From contig JAUBSN010000034.1 of NCBI GenBank assembly GCA_036704825.1, positions 1-64,000 on the forward strand: a DNA stretch of 64,000 nt, in the 5' to 3' direction. The DNA is from Microcoleus sp036704825 (lineage in GTDB: Bacteria; Cyanobacteriota; Cyanobacteriia; Cyanobacteriales; Microcoleaceae). A program made the translations under genes and the position numbers. A model generated the notes under the pieces. The model worked only from the letters and a program-made list of their open reading frames with translations. It was not told the origin of the DNA and ran no database searches. Positions 50,316 through 59,862 of this stretch are shown here, in pieces (the first letter of the stretch is position 1; each line of letters begins with the position of its first letter).

Positions 50316-51107
50316 CTATAACTTTCCCTTACGTCCTATCGGCACACACATTGGCGTTCCCAAAATTGGGTCAGGAATAATACGACACTCTAACTCAAAA
50401 ACTGAGAGTATCATCTCCTCAGTCATTACCAGTTTCGGTTCCCCAGCCGCAAAAATCCGACCATCTTTAACAGCAACTAAATAATCAGCATAACGGCACG
50501 CTTGATTCAAATCATGCAATACCATCACAATTGTCCTTCTCTGACTTTGGTTCAACTCATACAACAAATCTAAAACTTCTATCTGGTGTGCCAAATCCAA
50601 AAAAGTAGTCGGCTCGTCCAAAAGTAAAATATCTGTATCCTGTGCTAGTGCCATTGCAATCCAAGCTCGCTGTCGCTGTCCGCCAGACAAAGTATCTAAT
50701 GCTCTATCTGCCAACTCCAGTAAATTTGTAATTAAGAGTGCCTGTTGCACAATTGTTTCATCTTTGGCCGACCACTGCTGCAACCAATTTTGATAAGGGT
50801 AACGTCCTTGTGCTACCAAATCTCTGACTGTTAACCCTTCCGGTGCTACTGGCCCTTGGGGCAAAATACCCAACTGCTGCGCTACTTCCTTGGTGGAAAG
50901 CTTAAAAATTGAGGTGCCCTCAAGATAGACTGTACCGTGATATGGTTTTAGAAGTCTGGCAAGACCTCTTAACAAAGTTGATTTACCGCAACCATTAGCA
51001 CCAACTAAAGCACTAATTTGTCCGGTAGGAATGGCCAAATTTAAATCTCGGATAATTGGCACACCATCATAAGCTAAAGATAAACCTCTGGTTGATAGTT
51101 CTTTCAT
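50316..51107 (-). CDS. Iron-siderophore ABC transporter ATP-binding protein
   Basis: 263 residues, the usual FecE/FhuC length. Walker A is GANGCGKST (about 36-44), the signature is TLSGGQRQRAWIAMAL (about 138-153), and Walker B is DILLLDEPTTFLD. HDLNQACRYADYLVAV contains the switch histidine. It powers import of ferric siderophores with the two permeases upstream. It is the last gene of the leftward iron cluster. Confidence 0.95.
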   Translation of the reverse strand: MKELSTRGLSLAYDGVPIIRDLNLAIPTGQISALVGANGCGKSTLLRGLARLLKPYHGTVYLEGTSIFKLSTKEVAQQLGILPQGPVAPEGLTVRDLVAQGRYPYQNWLQQWSAKDETIVQQALLITNLLELADRALDTLSGGQRQRAWIAMALAQDTDILLLDEPTTFLDLAHQIEVLDLLYELNQSQRRTIVMVLHDLNQACRYADYLVAVKDGRIFAAGEPKLVMTEEMILSVFELECRIIPDPILGTPMCVPIGRKGKL

Positions 51108-51212
51108 AAGTGATACCGTTTTAGACTTTAGATTTTAGATTTTAGATTTATGAAAACCTGATTTTTGGGTTGATAAAATATGAGTTTTATCAAGTTGCCA
51201 GTCGCCAATTTC

Positions 51213-52253
51213 TTATTGTTTACGGTTGCGAACTAACAAAAACAGAAAATAAGGAGCGCCAATAGCCGCAGTTACCACGCCACAAGGGAGTTCGATAGGT
51301 GCAAACAACGTTCTTCCTAGCAAGTCTGCGACCACAACTATTACTCCCCCCAACAATGCAGAAGTAGGAATTAACCCTTCATGATTTGTACCTACCAACT
51401 GTCTGCCTAAATGAGGTGCAATTAAACCGACAAAACCAATCATTCCCGCAGTAGCGACTCCTGCACCTGCTAAAGCTACACCCACCAGCACTAGCAAACC
51501 GCGTTGCCATTCCACGCGAGTACCTAAACCTTTAGCGACATCATCTCCTAAATTTAAGGCGTTCAAATGTCTTGCCAATGTCAACGCCATCGGTACGAAA
51601 ACAATCAACCAAGGTAAGAAGGAGAAGACTTGCTCCCAAGTGCGTCCGTAGACACTGCCAGCCAACCAAACCAAAGCATTACTAACATCACTAATTTCCC
51701 CAAAAGTAATCATCAAGCTGGTGAATGCACTGGCGATCGCAGACAACCCCACACCCATTAAAATGAGTAAAATCGGCGAACTACCGTTATTCCAAGCCAA
51801 GGAGTAAATTAAAATAGCCATCAATAAAGCACCTGTAAAGGCTGAAACAGGCAATGTGTAAATCGATGCTGATGGAAATAGGACAATTACTGTCACTGCT
51901 GCTAAACTCGCCCCAGCATTGATGCCAATAATACCAGGGTCAGCTAAGGGATTGCGTGTTAAACCTTGAAAGATAGTCCCAGAAATAGCAAACGCCACTC
52001 CCACCATAAAAGCGACAAGGGTGCGGGGTAGCCGTAGGTTGTGAATCACGAAAGCATGGTCTGGATTGCCTGTATCTAAACCTAAGACAGTTTTGACAAT
52101 ATCCAAGGCCGAAATGGGATATTCTCCTCTGCCCACATTCATCACCATTGCCACTGCAATCACCACTGCCAAACATAACAGCATCAGCGGCACACGTCTG
52201 TCTATGCGAAAAGATATCGCCTCGGAACGAATGACTAGCCAATCCAACTTCAT
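51213..52253 (-). CDS. FecCD-family siderophore permease
   Basis: 346 residues with about nine or ten membrane helices. FecCD hallmarks include HNLRLPRTLVAFMVGVAFAI, FQGLTRNPLADPGIIGINAG, GDDVAKGLGTRVEWQRGLLV and IGFVGLIAPHLGRQLVGTNH. It forms a heterodimeric channel with the next permease; its start overlaps the end of that gene by 4 bases, so translation is coupled. A TTTAGAT heptamer run separates it from the ATPase gene. Confidence 0.95.
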   Translation of the reverse strand: MKLDWLVIRSEAISFRIDRRVPLMLLCLAVVIAVAMVMNVGRGEYPISALDIVKTVLGLDTGNPDHAFVIHNLRLPRTLVAFMVGVAFAISGTIFQGLTRNPLADPGIIGINAGASLAAVTVIVLFPSASIYTLPVSAFTGALLMAILIYSLAWNNGSSPILLILMGVGLSAIASAFTSLMITFGEISDVSNALVWLAGSVYGRTWEQVFSFLPWLIVFVPMALTLARHLNALNLGDDVAKGLGTRVEWQRGLLVLVGVALAGAGVATAGMIGFVGLIAPHLGRQLVGTNHEGLIPTSALLGGVIVVVADLLGRTLFAPIELPCGVVTAAIGAPYFLFLLVRNRKQ

Positions 52254-53320
52254 TTTTTCACCTTTGATTTAGCCAAGTAGACAAAAAAGGGCGCGCCAAC
52301 CAGTGCTGTCATTATTCCCACAGGTAATTCCTGGGGTTTAAGTAATACACGGGCGGTAATATCTGCAACCAAAAGTAAAGTTGCACCTACCACTGCGGAA
52401 TAAGGCAAAATCCAACGGTAATCAGCTTTAATGAAAAATCTCACGATATGGGGAACAACTAAGCCGATAAAGCCGATTGGCCCGGCAATAGATACGGAAC
52501 TTCCCGCCAGTAAAACAACGCTAATAGCCGTGATAATTTTCACCCAAGCTGTCTGTTGACCTAAGCCTTTTGCTATATCTTCACCGAGACTCATGGTAGT
52601 AATTTGTCTGCCAAGGGCAAAAGCTACGACTAATCCAAGGGCGACGAAAGGCAGTGCTTGCAAGAACATATTGATATCGCGCCCAGCTAGTGAACCTGCT
52701 AACCAAAATCTAATTTCTTCTAAGGTGCGTTGACTGACGATCAGGATAGCAGTGGTCAGGGAAGAAATCAGAGCCGTGAGCGCCGCGCCTGCTACTGTGA
52801 GATTCAATGGTGTAGGCCCTCCTTTTCCCAGAGAACCAAGGAAGTAGACTAACATCGCTGTGGCTGCTGCACCTAAAAAGGCCACAATGGTTAAAACACT
52901 CAAGGACGAACTGCCAAAAACAAAAATTGTGGCAACTACAGCCAATGCAGCCCCCGACTGAATACCTAAAATACCTGGATCTGCTAATGGGTTGCGTGTC
53001 AAACCTTGCATTAACGCTCCTGATACTGCCAAGGCTGAACCTACGAGTATAGCAATGAGCGATCGCGGTAATCTTACTGTCTGAATTACTAAGTGATCGT
53101 AGGAACCATCAAAGGCTATAAAAGATGTCAAAATCTTTTCCAGAGGTATTTCTGCTGCACCTAAAGTCACACTGTATACCAAGCAAATCAACAAGATAAC
53201 CAGTCCCAAAACCAGACCAGCTAAGGGTGATATTTGGGGATTTTTCCATTCTCTAGACGATTTTGTGAACCCTTTTGTCATTTTAGGCACTCTCTCAACA
53301 ATTAACTGTTTATTAACCAT
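52250..53320 (-). CDS. FecCD-family siderophore permease
   Basis: About 356 residues from ATG 53320; ATG 53281 is a plausible alternative, and the longer frame to 53443 would run into the exporter gene. FecCD hallmarks: QTVRLPRSLIAILVGSALAV, MQGLTRNPLADPGILGIQSG, GEDIAKGLGQQTAWVKIITA and GPIGFIGLVVPHIVRFFIKA. It is the partner of the 51213 permease, with a 4-base overlap. Confidence 0.93.
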   Translation of the reverse strand: MVNKQLIVERVPKMTKGFTKSSREWKNPQISPLAGLVLGLVILLICLVYSVTLGAAEIPLEKILTSFIAFDGSYDHLVIQTVRLPRSLIAILVGSALAVSGALMQGLTRNPLADPGILGIQSGAALAVVATIFVFGSSSLSVLTIVAFLGAAATAMLVYFLGSLGKGGPTPLNLTVAGAALTALISSLTTAILIVSQRTLEEIRFWLAGSLAGRDINMFLQALPFVALGLVVAFALGRQITTMSLGEDIAKGLGQQTAWVKIITAISVVLLAGSSVSIAGPIGFIGLVVPHIVRFFIKADYRWILPYSAVVGATLLLVADITARVLLKPQELPVGIMTALVGAPFFVYLAKSKVKK

Positions 53321-53387
53321 CTGATCGATCGGCTTTTTTAATGATTTGATGAAATATTTGTTGTAGGCCCTCCATCTAAGGCAAGTA

Positions 53388-55193
53388 TTAATGAATCCCA
53401 GACTGTACGCGCCACAGACTGGCATAGATTCCATCAAGCGCAATCAAGTCCTCGTGTTTACCCTGCTCGACAATTTGACCAGAATCCATGACATAAATAC
53501 AATAACTGTGGCGAATTGTGGAAAGACGGTGTGCAATGGCTATAGTAGTCCGATTTTGGGTAATCATCGCCAACGACTTCTGAATCGCTGCTTCCGTTTC
53601 ATTATCCACCGCAGAAGTCGCCTCATCTAAAATCAAAATAGGTGGGTCTTTGAGAATAGCACGGGCGATCGCAATTCGTTGTCTTTGTCCACCAGAAAGC
53701 TTTTGACCCCGTTCGCCCACGATAGTATCGTATCTTTGGGGCAGTTGCTCGATAAATTCATGAGCCTGGGCTAACTTAGCAGCATGGATAATTTCATCGT
53801 GACTCGCATCAAAGCTACCATAAGCAATATTTTCCCCTACCGTACCGTGAAATAAAAACACGTCCTGACTCACCCAACCAATACAGCGTCGTAATTCCCC
53901 AAGTTGTAACTCTCGAATATCGATACCATCAACCAGGATTTGTCCGCCTTGGATTTCGTAAAAGCGCAGCAGTAATTTGACTAGGGTACTTTTACCAGAA
54001 CCCGTTGCTCCCACAATACCAATATTTGCTCCGCTGGGAATATGCAATGATAAATCTTGCAGTACATTGGTGCGTGAAGCAGAGCTATCCCGAAGGGAAT
54101 CGTTGTATGCAAAGGTTATCTTGTCAAAATGCACCTCACCGCGTACTGTTCTTAGCGGTAAAGGATGTTTCCCTGTGGAAATAGCAATGGGAGTATCTAA
54201 CAATCCCATAACTCGTTTAATAGAAGCCATCGCCCGTTGATACTCGTCCATAATTTCGCTCAAACTCGCAAATGGCCACAGTAATTGCTGTACAATAAAC
54301 ACCATAAAACCGTAAGTTCCCACAGTTAACTGATTATTCGCCACTGCAACCCCACCAAAAAACAGCGTGGCGATAAAACCTGTGACTACCACAAAACGAA
54401 TCGCGGGATAAAAAGCAGCAGAAAGTGCGATCGCACGGGCATTACTGCGGCGATAAGCTTCACTTTCATAAACAACACGTTCTCTCTCGTAGGTTTCAGC
54501 AGTAAAGCTCTTAATTGTGGCAATTCCTGAGAAATTATTAGCTAAACGACTATTGATAAATCCAGCTTTGTCGCGCACATCTGCATAACGAGGAGCGAGT
54601 CGTTTTTGGAATGCTAATGAACCCCAGAAAATGAAGGGTGTGGGTAAAATTGCCAACCAAGCTATATTGGGAGCTATCAAAACAAATGAACCGCCTACAG
54701 CTAAAATAGTAGTAATAAATTGCAGAATTTCCGCAGCCCCAGAATCAAGAAACCGTTCTAATTGATTGATGTCATCGTTTAAAATTGACAGAAGTGTGCC
54801 TGTAGAGCTTTCTTCAAAGTAACTTAATTCTAGTTCTTGTAAATGGCTGTAGGCATCAAGGCGTAGTTCGTGCTGCATAGTTTGGGCGAGGTTGCGCCAC
54901 AGGCGATCGTAGATAAATTCAGATAGTGATTCTAAAGTCCAAATGAGGAATGTTAATAATGATAGGATTGCCAGTTGTCCGATGATGTTAGTAATCCCTA
55001 TTTTGGCAATGATGGAACTTTCTTTTTCTACTACAACATCTACGGCGATACCTATTAAATAGGATGGTGCGAGGTCGAAGATTGTATTGAGGATGGTAAA
55101 GGTTGCCGCAGTCCACACTTGAGGGCGGTAGTTTTTAGCGTAGTGTAACAACCGTAGGAGGGGATGCTGTTTGGTTAGTGGCAAAGAGGTCAT
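53388..55193 (-). CDS. ABC exporter (fused membrane and ATPase domains)
   Basis: 601 residues. Six membrane helices fall within residues 20-320 (exporter-type MSD). The ATPase has Walker A GATGSGKST, the signature KLSGGQRQRIAIARAI, Walker B ILILDEATSAVD and HRLSTIRHSY. It is an ATP-driven half-transporter that works as a dimer. Inside a siderophore import cluster it could export the siderophore or move it across the inner membrane; position suggests this but does not prove it. Confidence 0.93.
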   Translation of the reverse strand: MTSLPLTKQHPLLRLLHYAKNYRPQVWTAATFTILNTIFDLAPSYLIGIAVDVVVEKESSIIAKIGITNIIGQLAILSLLTFLIWTLESLSEFIYDRLWRNLAQTMQHELRLDAYSHLQELELSYFEESSTGTLLSILNDDINQLERFLDSGAAEILQFITTILAVGGSFVLIAPNIAWLAILPTPFIFWGSLAFQKRLAPRYADVRDKAGFINSRLANNFSGIATIKSFTAETYERERVVYESEAYRRSNARAIALSAAFYPAIRFVVVTGFIATLFFGGVAVANNQLTVGTYGFMVFIVQQLLWPFASLSEIMDEYQRAMASIKRVMGLLDTPIAISTGKHPLPLRTVRGEVHFDKITFAYNDSLRDSSASRTNVLQDLSLHIPSGANIGIVGATGSGKSTLVKLLLRFYEIQGGQILVDGIDIRELQLGELRRCIGWVSQDVFLFHGTVGENIAYGSFDASHDEIIHAAKLAQAHEFIEQLPQRYDTIVGERGQKLSGGQRQRIAIARAILKDPPILILDEATSAVDNETEAAIQKSLAMITQNRTTIAIAHRLSTIRHSYCIYVMDSGQIVEQGKHEDLIALDGIYASLWRVQSGIH

Positions 55194-55220
55194 GATAAAT
55201 GCCCATTTTAGAGGAAATAA

Positions 55221-55622
55221 TTAATCAGAATTACCTGGAATTTCATTAATTAATACAGGGGGTATTTGCGCGAAAATAGCAGACTGTAACAGTTCAGGAA
55301 GCTGTTTCCAAACTACAGTTCCTTTAGGGCTTTTGATATACAGTTGCATAAAATCTAGTAATGCGGCCGCACTTTCTCCGGGGGTGAGATTGACGAAGAG
55401 ATAGGTGGGTTTGTCTGGACTGGCGACGGATACAACACAGCCATGATTGCACGCCCATAAACATCCCACTGGTTTAATTTCCACTTCATAGTCTGGGAAT
55501 TGTTCGGCGCATAAACTGTTTAGTTGATCGAGTAAAATAGTGCCGTCAAAAGGGGACTTATCGGGTCGTTGTTCGGATGAACGGTGGCAGGATGTGCAGA
55601 TGAATATAGTAGGTTTAGTCAT
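55221..55622 (-). CDS. DUF1636 family (2Fe-2S thioredoxin-like) protein
   Basis: 133 residues. Four cysteines in ferredoxin-like spacing, CTSCH (about 9-13) and VGCLWACNHGC (about 52-62), match the DUF1636 family. Its genes commonly sit beside siderophore or metal-uptake genes. It may bind a 2Fe-2S cluster and serve in iron release or sensing; that is inference from context. Spacing to the binding-protein gene is 3 bp, so it is clearly in the same operon. Confidence 0.85.
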   Translation of the reverse strand: MTKPTIFICTSCHRSSEQRPDKSPFDGTILLDQLNSLCAEQFPDYEVEIKPVGCLWACNHGCVVSVASPDKPTYLFVNLTPGESAAALLDFMQLYIKSPKGTVVWKQLPELLQSAIFAQIPPVLINEIPGNSD

Positions 55623-55625
55623 AGG

Positions 55626-56579
55626 TTAAGGTGTGTTGACTAGGTATTTAAAAAGGTCATCAATTACAGCGTCAGTTCCAAGCATATGTGTCGCCGCCCA
55701 TGCCATAAAATCAACATAATAAACGTGGTTTTGTCGAACCGCTTTAAGTTTTTTCCAAAGTGGCTCTTGTTGTTTTTTTGCCAGAAATTCATTGCCATTT
55801 CTCGAAAAAGTCGTCACAAATAAAATATCACCATCTGCTTTTTCTAATTCCTCTAAGGAAATAGGAAAAGCTCCATAGGTTGAATCAAGATTTTGTGCGG
55901 CTGGACGCTGCAAAAGCGCATCGCTGATAATAGAACCAGGAAATGAGTTTTTGGAATCAATGTATATCTGCTCACGCCCAACAGTTATGAAGGATATTTT
56001 TTTACCTTGATAGCGAGTTCCTAATGCTAGTTTTAGCTGTTTTATTCGCTGATAGTAGCGATCCCAAAGGTTTTTTTCAACCTCTTGCTTTCCCAGTGAT
56101 TTAGCTACAAAACTCAGATGTTTTTGCCAGTTTATGTAATCAATTTCACCTAATACCGTAGGGGCAATTTTAGATAGTAAAGGATAAATGGGCTTAAACC
56201 AATCTACACCAATAATTAAATCTGGTTTGAGTCGTAACGTTGCTTCTAAATTTGGTTGTGAAAGTCCAAGTAATTTTATTCCCTCCGTTTCACCATTAAT
56301 GGATGTCAGAGATTTTCCTTCTACGTAAACTTCGTTAGTTGTCCCGATTGGTTTAACCCCAAGTGCGAGGACATTGCCTAAAGTACATGAAGATAAGGTG
56401 ACAACACGCTGGGGGTTAATGGGAACACAAGTTTCCCCCATTGTGTGTTTAACCATGCGACATTCTGCGGTTGGTTGTTTAGGTAAAGAGGATATATTTT
56501 GAGATGTGTGGAGATTGCAAGCTGTAACTAGAGTAAATCCGAAGATGCCTAATATTAGCCAGTAGGAAAAATGTCGCAT
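55626..56579 (-). CDS. Iron-siderophore ABC transporter substrate-binding lipoprotein
   Basis: 317 residues from ATG 56579. A lipoprotein signal (WLILGIFGFTLVTAC) has the lipobox cysteine at residue 21. The FecB/FhuD fold follows: PQRVVTLSSCTLGNVLALGV, LKPDLIIGVDWFKP, TYGAFPISLEELEKADGDIL. It captures ferric siderophore in the periplasm and delivers it to the FecCD pair. It begins close behind the receptor gene (the stop of the receptor gene is 14 bp away). Confidence 0.93.
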   Translation of the reverse strand: MRHFSYWLILGIFGFTLVTACNLHTSQNISSLPKQPTAECRMVKHTMGETCVPINPQRVVTLSSCTLGNVLALGVKPIGTTNEVYVEGKSLTSINGETEGIKLLGLSQPNLEATLRLKPDLIIGVDWFKPIYPLLSKIAPTVLGEIDYINWQKHLSFVAKSLGKQEVEKNLWDRYYQRIKQLKLALGTRYQGKKISFITVGREQIYIDSKNSFPGSIISDALLQRPAAQNLDSTYGAFPISLEELEKADGDILFVTTFSRNGNEFLAKKQQEPLWKKLKAVRQNHVYYVDFMAWAATHMLGTDAVIDDLFKYLVNTP

Positions 56580-56593
56580 GATTGTCTCAATTA

Positions 56594-59500
56594 TTAAAAC
56601 TGCCAAGAAATAGTTCCTTGAATTGTAAAAGGTTGTCCATAATAAACACGATTACCTAGCGAACTTTCAAAATAGTCTACGTCAAATAGATTTTTGAAGT
56701 TGAGTGCGGCTGTGAAGCGATCTCGTTTATAGAAAATAGAGGCATCAGTCCGAAAATAGCTAGGTACAGTATAGGTATTGTTAAAATCAACGCGATCGCC
56801 CACATAAAACAAGCCTATTCCAGCACCTAAGCCTTGTAGATTACCTTCTTGAATCTCGTAGCTTGTCCATAAGTTAAAAGAGTGATTTGCGCTATTTGAC
56901 AATCGGCTTCCAGGTGTCAAAGTATTATCTTTAGTAACACGGGCATCGATATAAGCATAGCCCGCAAAAATATTCCATCCTGGTAAAATTTCGCCCGCCA
57001 GATTCAGTTCTACCCCTTGGCTATTCTGTTCACCGACTTGGATGGAAAAGTTTGGTCTGTTAGGGTCTGCTGTGGTGACATTGGTACGGGTCAAATCAAA
57101 CAAGGAAAGCGTTGCTGAAAGTCGATCGTTCAAATCTGCCTTTACCCCAACCTCATACTGATTACCGCGTTCTGGCTTGAAGGAAGAGTCAACACCAAAA
57201 AAGTATGAGCCGCCTGGTGGAGTAAATGAGCTTGTATAGCTGGCGTACAGTGAGATTGCAGGGATGGGTTGATAGACAATCCCAACGCGAGGACTGAATG
57301 CACTATCTGTCCCACTGCTTTCTGTGTTGCTGATTAAATCTTCATATTTTCGATCGATAAAGTCAAACCGCTCACCCAACAAAATCTTCAAGTTATCTGT
57401 CAGTGCAACTTGATCTTGGAGATAAATTCCTAATGAGTTTGTCTGCTGTCGAATCCCAAAAGAAGACGGGAGTGTTGCTCCTCGCGGTTGACCGTAGACA
57501 GGATTGAAGATATCAATTGATGCCGCCTCGAATTCATCAATTGGTGGATCAAAGTTGTCAAAACGATTTAAATCAAATCCCAATAATAGCTGATGCTGAA
57601 TTGAACCTGTGGAAAACCTACCAATCAGATTTGTCGTCATCGCATAATTTCTATTTTCGGAAGAGCTTTCTGAAGCCGATCGCCTCCAAGTTCGATTATC
57701 TGGTTCTAAACCATCAGAATTAGTGCGGCGTTGAAAGAGGTCGCGAAATGCAAACCTAAATGCATTGTTTAACGACCAGTTTTCGTCAAACTTGTGGTCT
57801 AGCCGATATCCAAGCCTTAAAATTGTCTGCTCAAAACTATCAGAAGGTTCAGTCAGGTTGAGGTTCCGGGACACTCTCCCGTTTGGATTAGGCAATATAC
57901 TACCAATCACAGGTACACCAGATGCGATCGTATCCCTTGTCCTGATATATTCTGCTTCCAAGGTCAGGTTAGTTTGCTCTCCGAGCGCTATACTGATTAC
58001 GGGCGATACATTTAAGCTTTCACCATTAAAGAAATCGACAAAACTACCTGAGTTTCTGTAGGCTAAATTAAGACGATATAAGACTGTCTTCGAGTCATTT
58101 AACGGTCCAGACAAATCAACTGCACCTCGATAAAAACTATAGCTGCCGATGGTTGCATCAACAGCATAAAAAGGGTCGCGCAAAGGACGTTTAGATACAA
58201 GGTTAATGCTTCCTCCTGGATTACCCAAACCAAATAGCACTGATGCGGGACCTTTGAGAACTTCAACTCGCTCAATACTGGAAAGTTCGCTCACTTGTCC
58301 AGACAATGTGTCAATTAGTCCATCCCTGAGAAGATTCGTCTCTGTTACATCGAATCCGCGAATGCTATAGAAAGTAAGTGGCCCAAAGTTAAAAGCCTGA
58401 TTGACACCAGCAACATTTCTAAGTGCATCCTCTAAGCGAGTCACCTGTTGGTCTCGCAGCACTTCTTGAGGCACCACTTGAATCGATTGGGGAATGTCAC
58501 GCAAAGGTGTATCAGTTTTTGTCCCTGTCGTAGTATTCGGAACGCGATACCCATCTCGTCGATCGCCCGTCACGACTAACTCAATTAGCCGCCGATCGGT
58601 TTGTGCCGATGGTTCCTCTTGCGGTGTCTCACTCGAGGGCTGCTGTGGTTCGGGTTGCAGTGGAGGCGGAGTCGCAATTGCCTCCGAGGTTATACCAAAA
58701 ACCAGACCTGCATCACCATCTAATAACTCAACCGTTGGTAAAGTTTTATCACCTACCACCGTCACCCGCACAGTATTGGCATCAATATTTGTAACCGTTA
58801 TCTGAGTAATCCCCTCAACTGGATTTGGGGAACTGAATGTAAAAGCATCGCCCGACGGTAAACGCAGTTGGGCATTAGGAATATCAGCAATAAAGTTATT
58901 ATCAGCACTGCGATCGGTGATTTGCAGTCGTTCTCCACCAGTCGTCTGTAAAATCACCTCCACACCTTTCTCTGTGGGTCTAGCTTGCACTCCCGTCACC
59001 TGTACGATTTCTGATGAGGGGGCTGTTTGGGGTGCTGGCGACTGCACCAGCATAGGGGCGCTAGTGCTGGGATGCTCTATTTCACTCAATTGCCGAATTT
59101 TTCCAGTCAACAGAGATTGTACATTTTCCTGACTTTCGACTTCCTGCTTTTCACCCATTGGTTGAATTTCTGCCGATGTAACTTGCACAATTTCACCCCC
59201 CTGGCCTTGGTAAGGGGGGACGGAAGGCAGGGCTGTTTCCTTCGACCTAGGGGTAGTGCCCCCGTGTCGGTCTTCTTGGTCTGACCTGCCGATCGAATCG
59301 TCTGGGTCGGGGGTAGGCACGGGGGCACTACCCCTAAAAAATTCAAGTTTTTGGTGAGAATGAAACCACCCTGCGACGGAAGGGGGGTTAGTTGGTGCTG
59401 GCGACTGCACCAGCATTTGGGCGCTAGTGCTGGGATGCTCAACTTCACTCAATTGCCGAATTTTTTGAGTCAACAGAGGTTGTAAATTTTCCTGACTTTC

Positions 59501-59629
59501 GACTTCCTGCTTTTCACCCATTGGTTGAATTTCTGCCGATCCCGGCCCAATTGCAAAAGCATTCAAGCATCCCGATAGACTCAGTAAAAACCACAGTCGC
59601 ACACTACCAGACAAACACCAACGCTTCAT
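56594..59629 (-). CDS. TonB-dependent siderophore receptor with AMIN domain
   Basis: 1011 residues from ATG 59629, with TAGGAG 6 bases upstream. A signal segment (LWFLLSLSGCLNAFAIGPGS) is followed by an unusual N-terminal extension containing a 49-codon duplication (SAEIQPMGEKQEVESQEN and so on). An AMIN domain lies at about 215-315 (VTGVQARPTEKGVEVILQTT). The plug domain follows (TPLRDIPQSIQVVPQEVLRD, IERVEVLKGPASVLFG, GNPGGSINLVSKRP), then a 22-strand-type barrel ending in GTISWQF. AMIN-fused siderophore receptors are typical of cyanobacteria. Part of the linker is encoded by a MITE-like repeat. Confidence 0.93.
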   Translation of the reverse strand: MKRWCLSGSVRLWFLLSLSGCLNAFAIGPGSAEIQPMGEKQEVESQENLQPLLTQKIRQLSEVEHPSTSAQMLVQSPAPTNPPSVAGWFHSHQKLEFFRGSAPVPTPDPDDSIGRSDQEDRHGGTTPRSKETALPSVPPYQGQGGEIVQVTSAEIQPMGEKQEVESQENVQSLLTGKIRQLSEIEHPSTSAPMLVQSPAPQTAPSSEIVQVTGVQARPTEKGVEVILQTTGGERLQITDRSADNNFIADIPNAQLRLPSGDAFTFSSPNPVEGITQITVTNIDANTVRVTVVGDKTLPTVELLDGDAGLVFGITSEAIATPPPLQPEPQQPSSETPQEEPSAQTDRRLIELVVTGDRRDGYRVPNTTTGTKTDTPLRDIPQSIQVVPQEVLRDQQVTRLEDALRNVAGVNQAFNFGPLTFYSIRGFDVTETNLLRDGLIDTLSGQVSELSSIERVEVLKGPASVLFGLGNPGGSINLVSKRPLRDPFYAVDATIGSYSFYRGAVDLSGPLNDSKTVLYRLNLAYRNSGSFVDFFNGESLNVSPVISIALGEQTNLTLEAEYIRTRDTIASGVPVIGSILPNPNGRVSRNLNLTEPSDSFEQTILRLGYRLDHKFDENWSLNNAFRFAFRDLFQRRTNSDGLEPDNRTWRRSASESSSENRNYAMTTNLIGRFSTGSIQHQLLLGFDLNRFDNFDPPIDEFEAASIDIFNPVYGQPRGATLPSSFGIRQQTNSLGIYLQDQVALTDNLKILLGERFDFIDRKYEDLISNTESSGTDSAFSPRVGIVYQPIPAISLYASYTSSFTPPGGSYFFGVDSSFKPERGNQYEVGVKADLNDRLSATLSLFDLTRTNVTTADPNRPNFSIQVGEQNSQGVELNLAGEILPGWNIFAGYAYIDARVTKDNTLTPGSRLSNSANHSFNLWTSYEIQEGNLQGLGAGIGLFYVGDRVDFNNTYTVPSYFRTDASIFYKRDRFTAALNFKNLFDVDYFESSLGNRVYYGQPFTIQGTISWQF
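59031..59540 (-). repeat. 147-bp in-frame duplication flanking a MITE-like insert
   Basis: Segments 59031-59177 and 59394-59540 are near-identical and 363 bp (121 codons) apart. Between them, AGGGGTAGTGCCCCCGTG (59249-59266) is the exact reverse complement of CACGGGGGCACTACCCCT (59318-59335), bounding an 87-bp element (29 codons). A second G-rich hairpin (CCCCCCTGGCC ... AAGGGGGG) lies at 59195-59219. All lengths keep the frame open. Confidence 0.85.
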
Positions 59630-59704
59630 AACCACTCCTAAAGCACCAGCTTTTTGCAGAACTTGACTGAATTAATCCGCTTTGCAGTCATACCCCTTCC
59701 CCAA

Positions 59705-59727
59705 CCCTCTCCTTACCAAGGGGAGGG
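59705..59727. repeat. CCCTCTCCTT-ACC-AAGGGGAGGG hairpin
   Basis: Two 10-base arms with a single mismatch and a 3-base loop, between the regulator gene and the receptor gene. It is a common type of cyanobacterial intergenic hairpin that might attenuate read-through from the AraC gene. Confidence 0.55.
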
Positions 59728-59862
59728 TGCGCGACAGCGCGGGTGGGGTGCTTCAAGAGTTATTAGGTGTTAGACCCAAACTCGATTACTGCAAATAGTT
59801 TCTAATTCAATGGAGCTGAGTATAGAGAATGAATCGCAAGTGTGTCTATGCCAAAAACCGCA

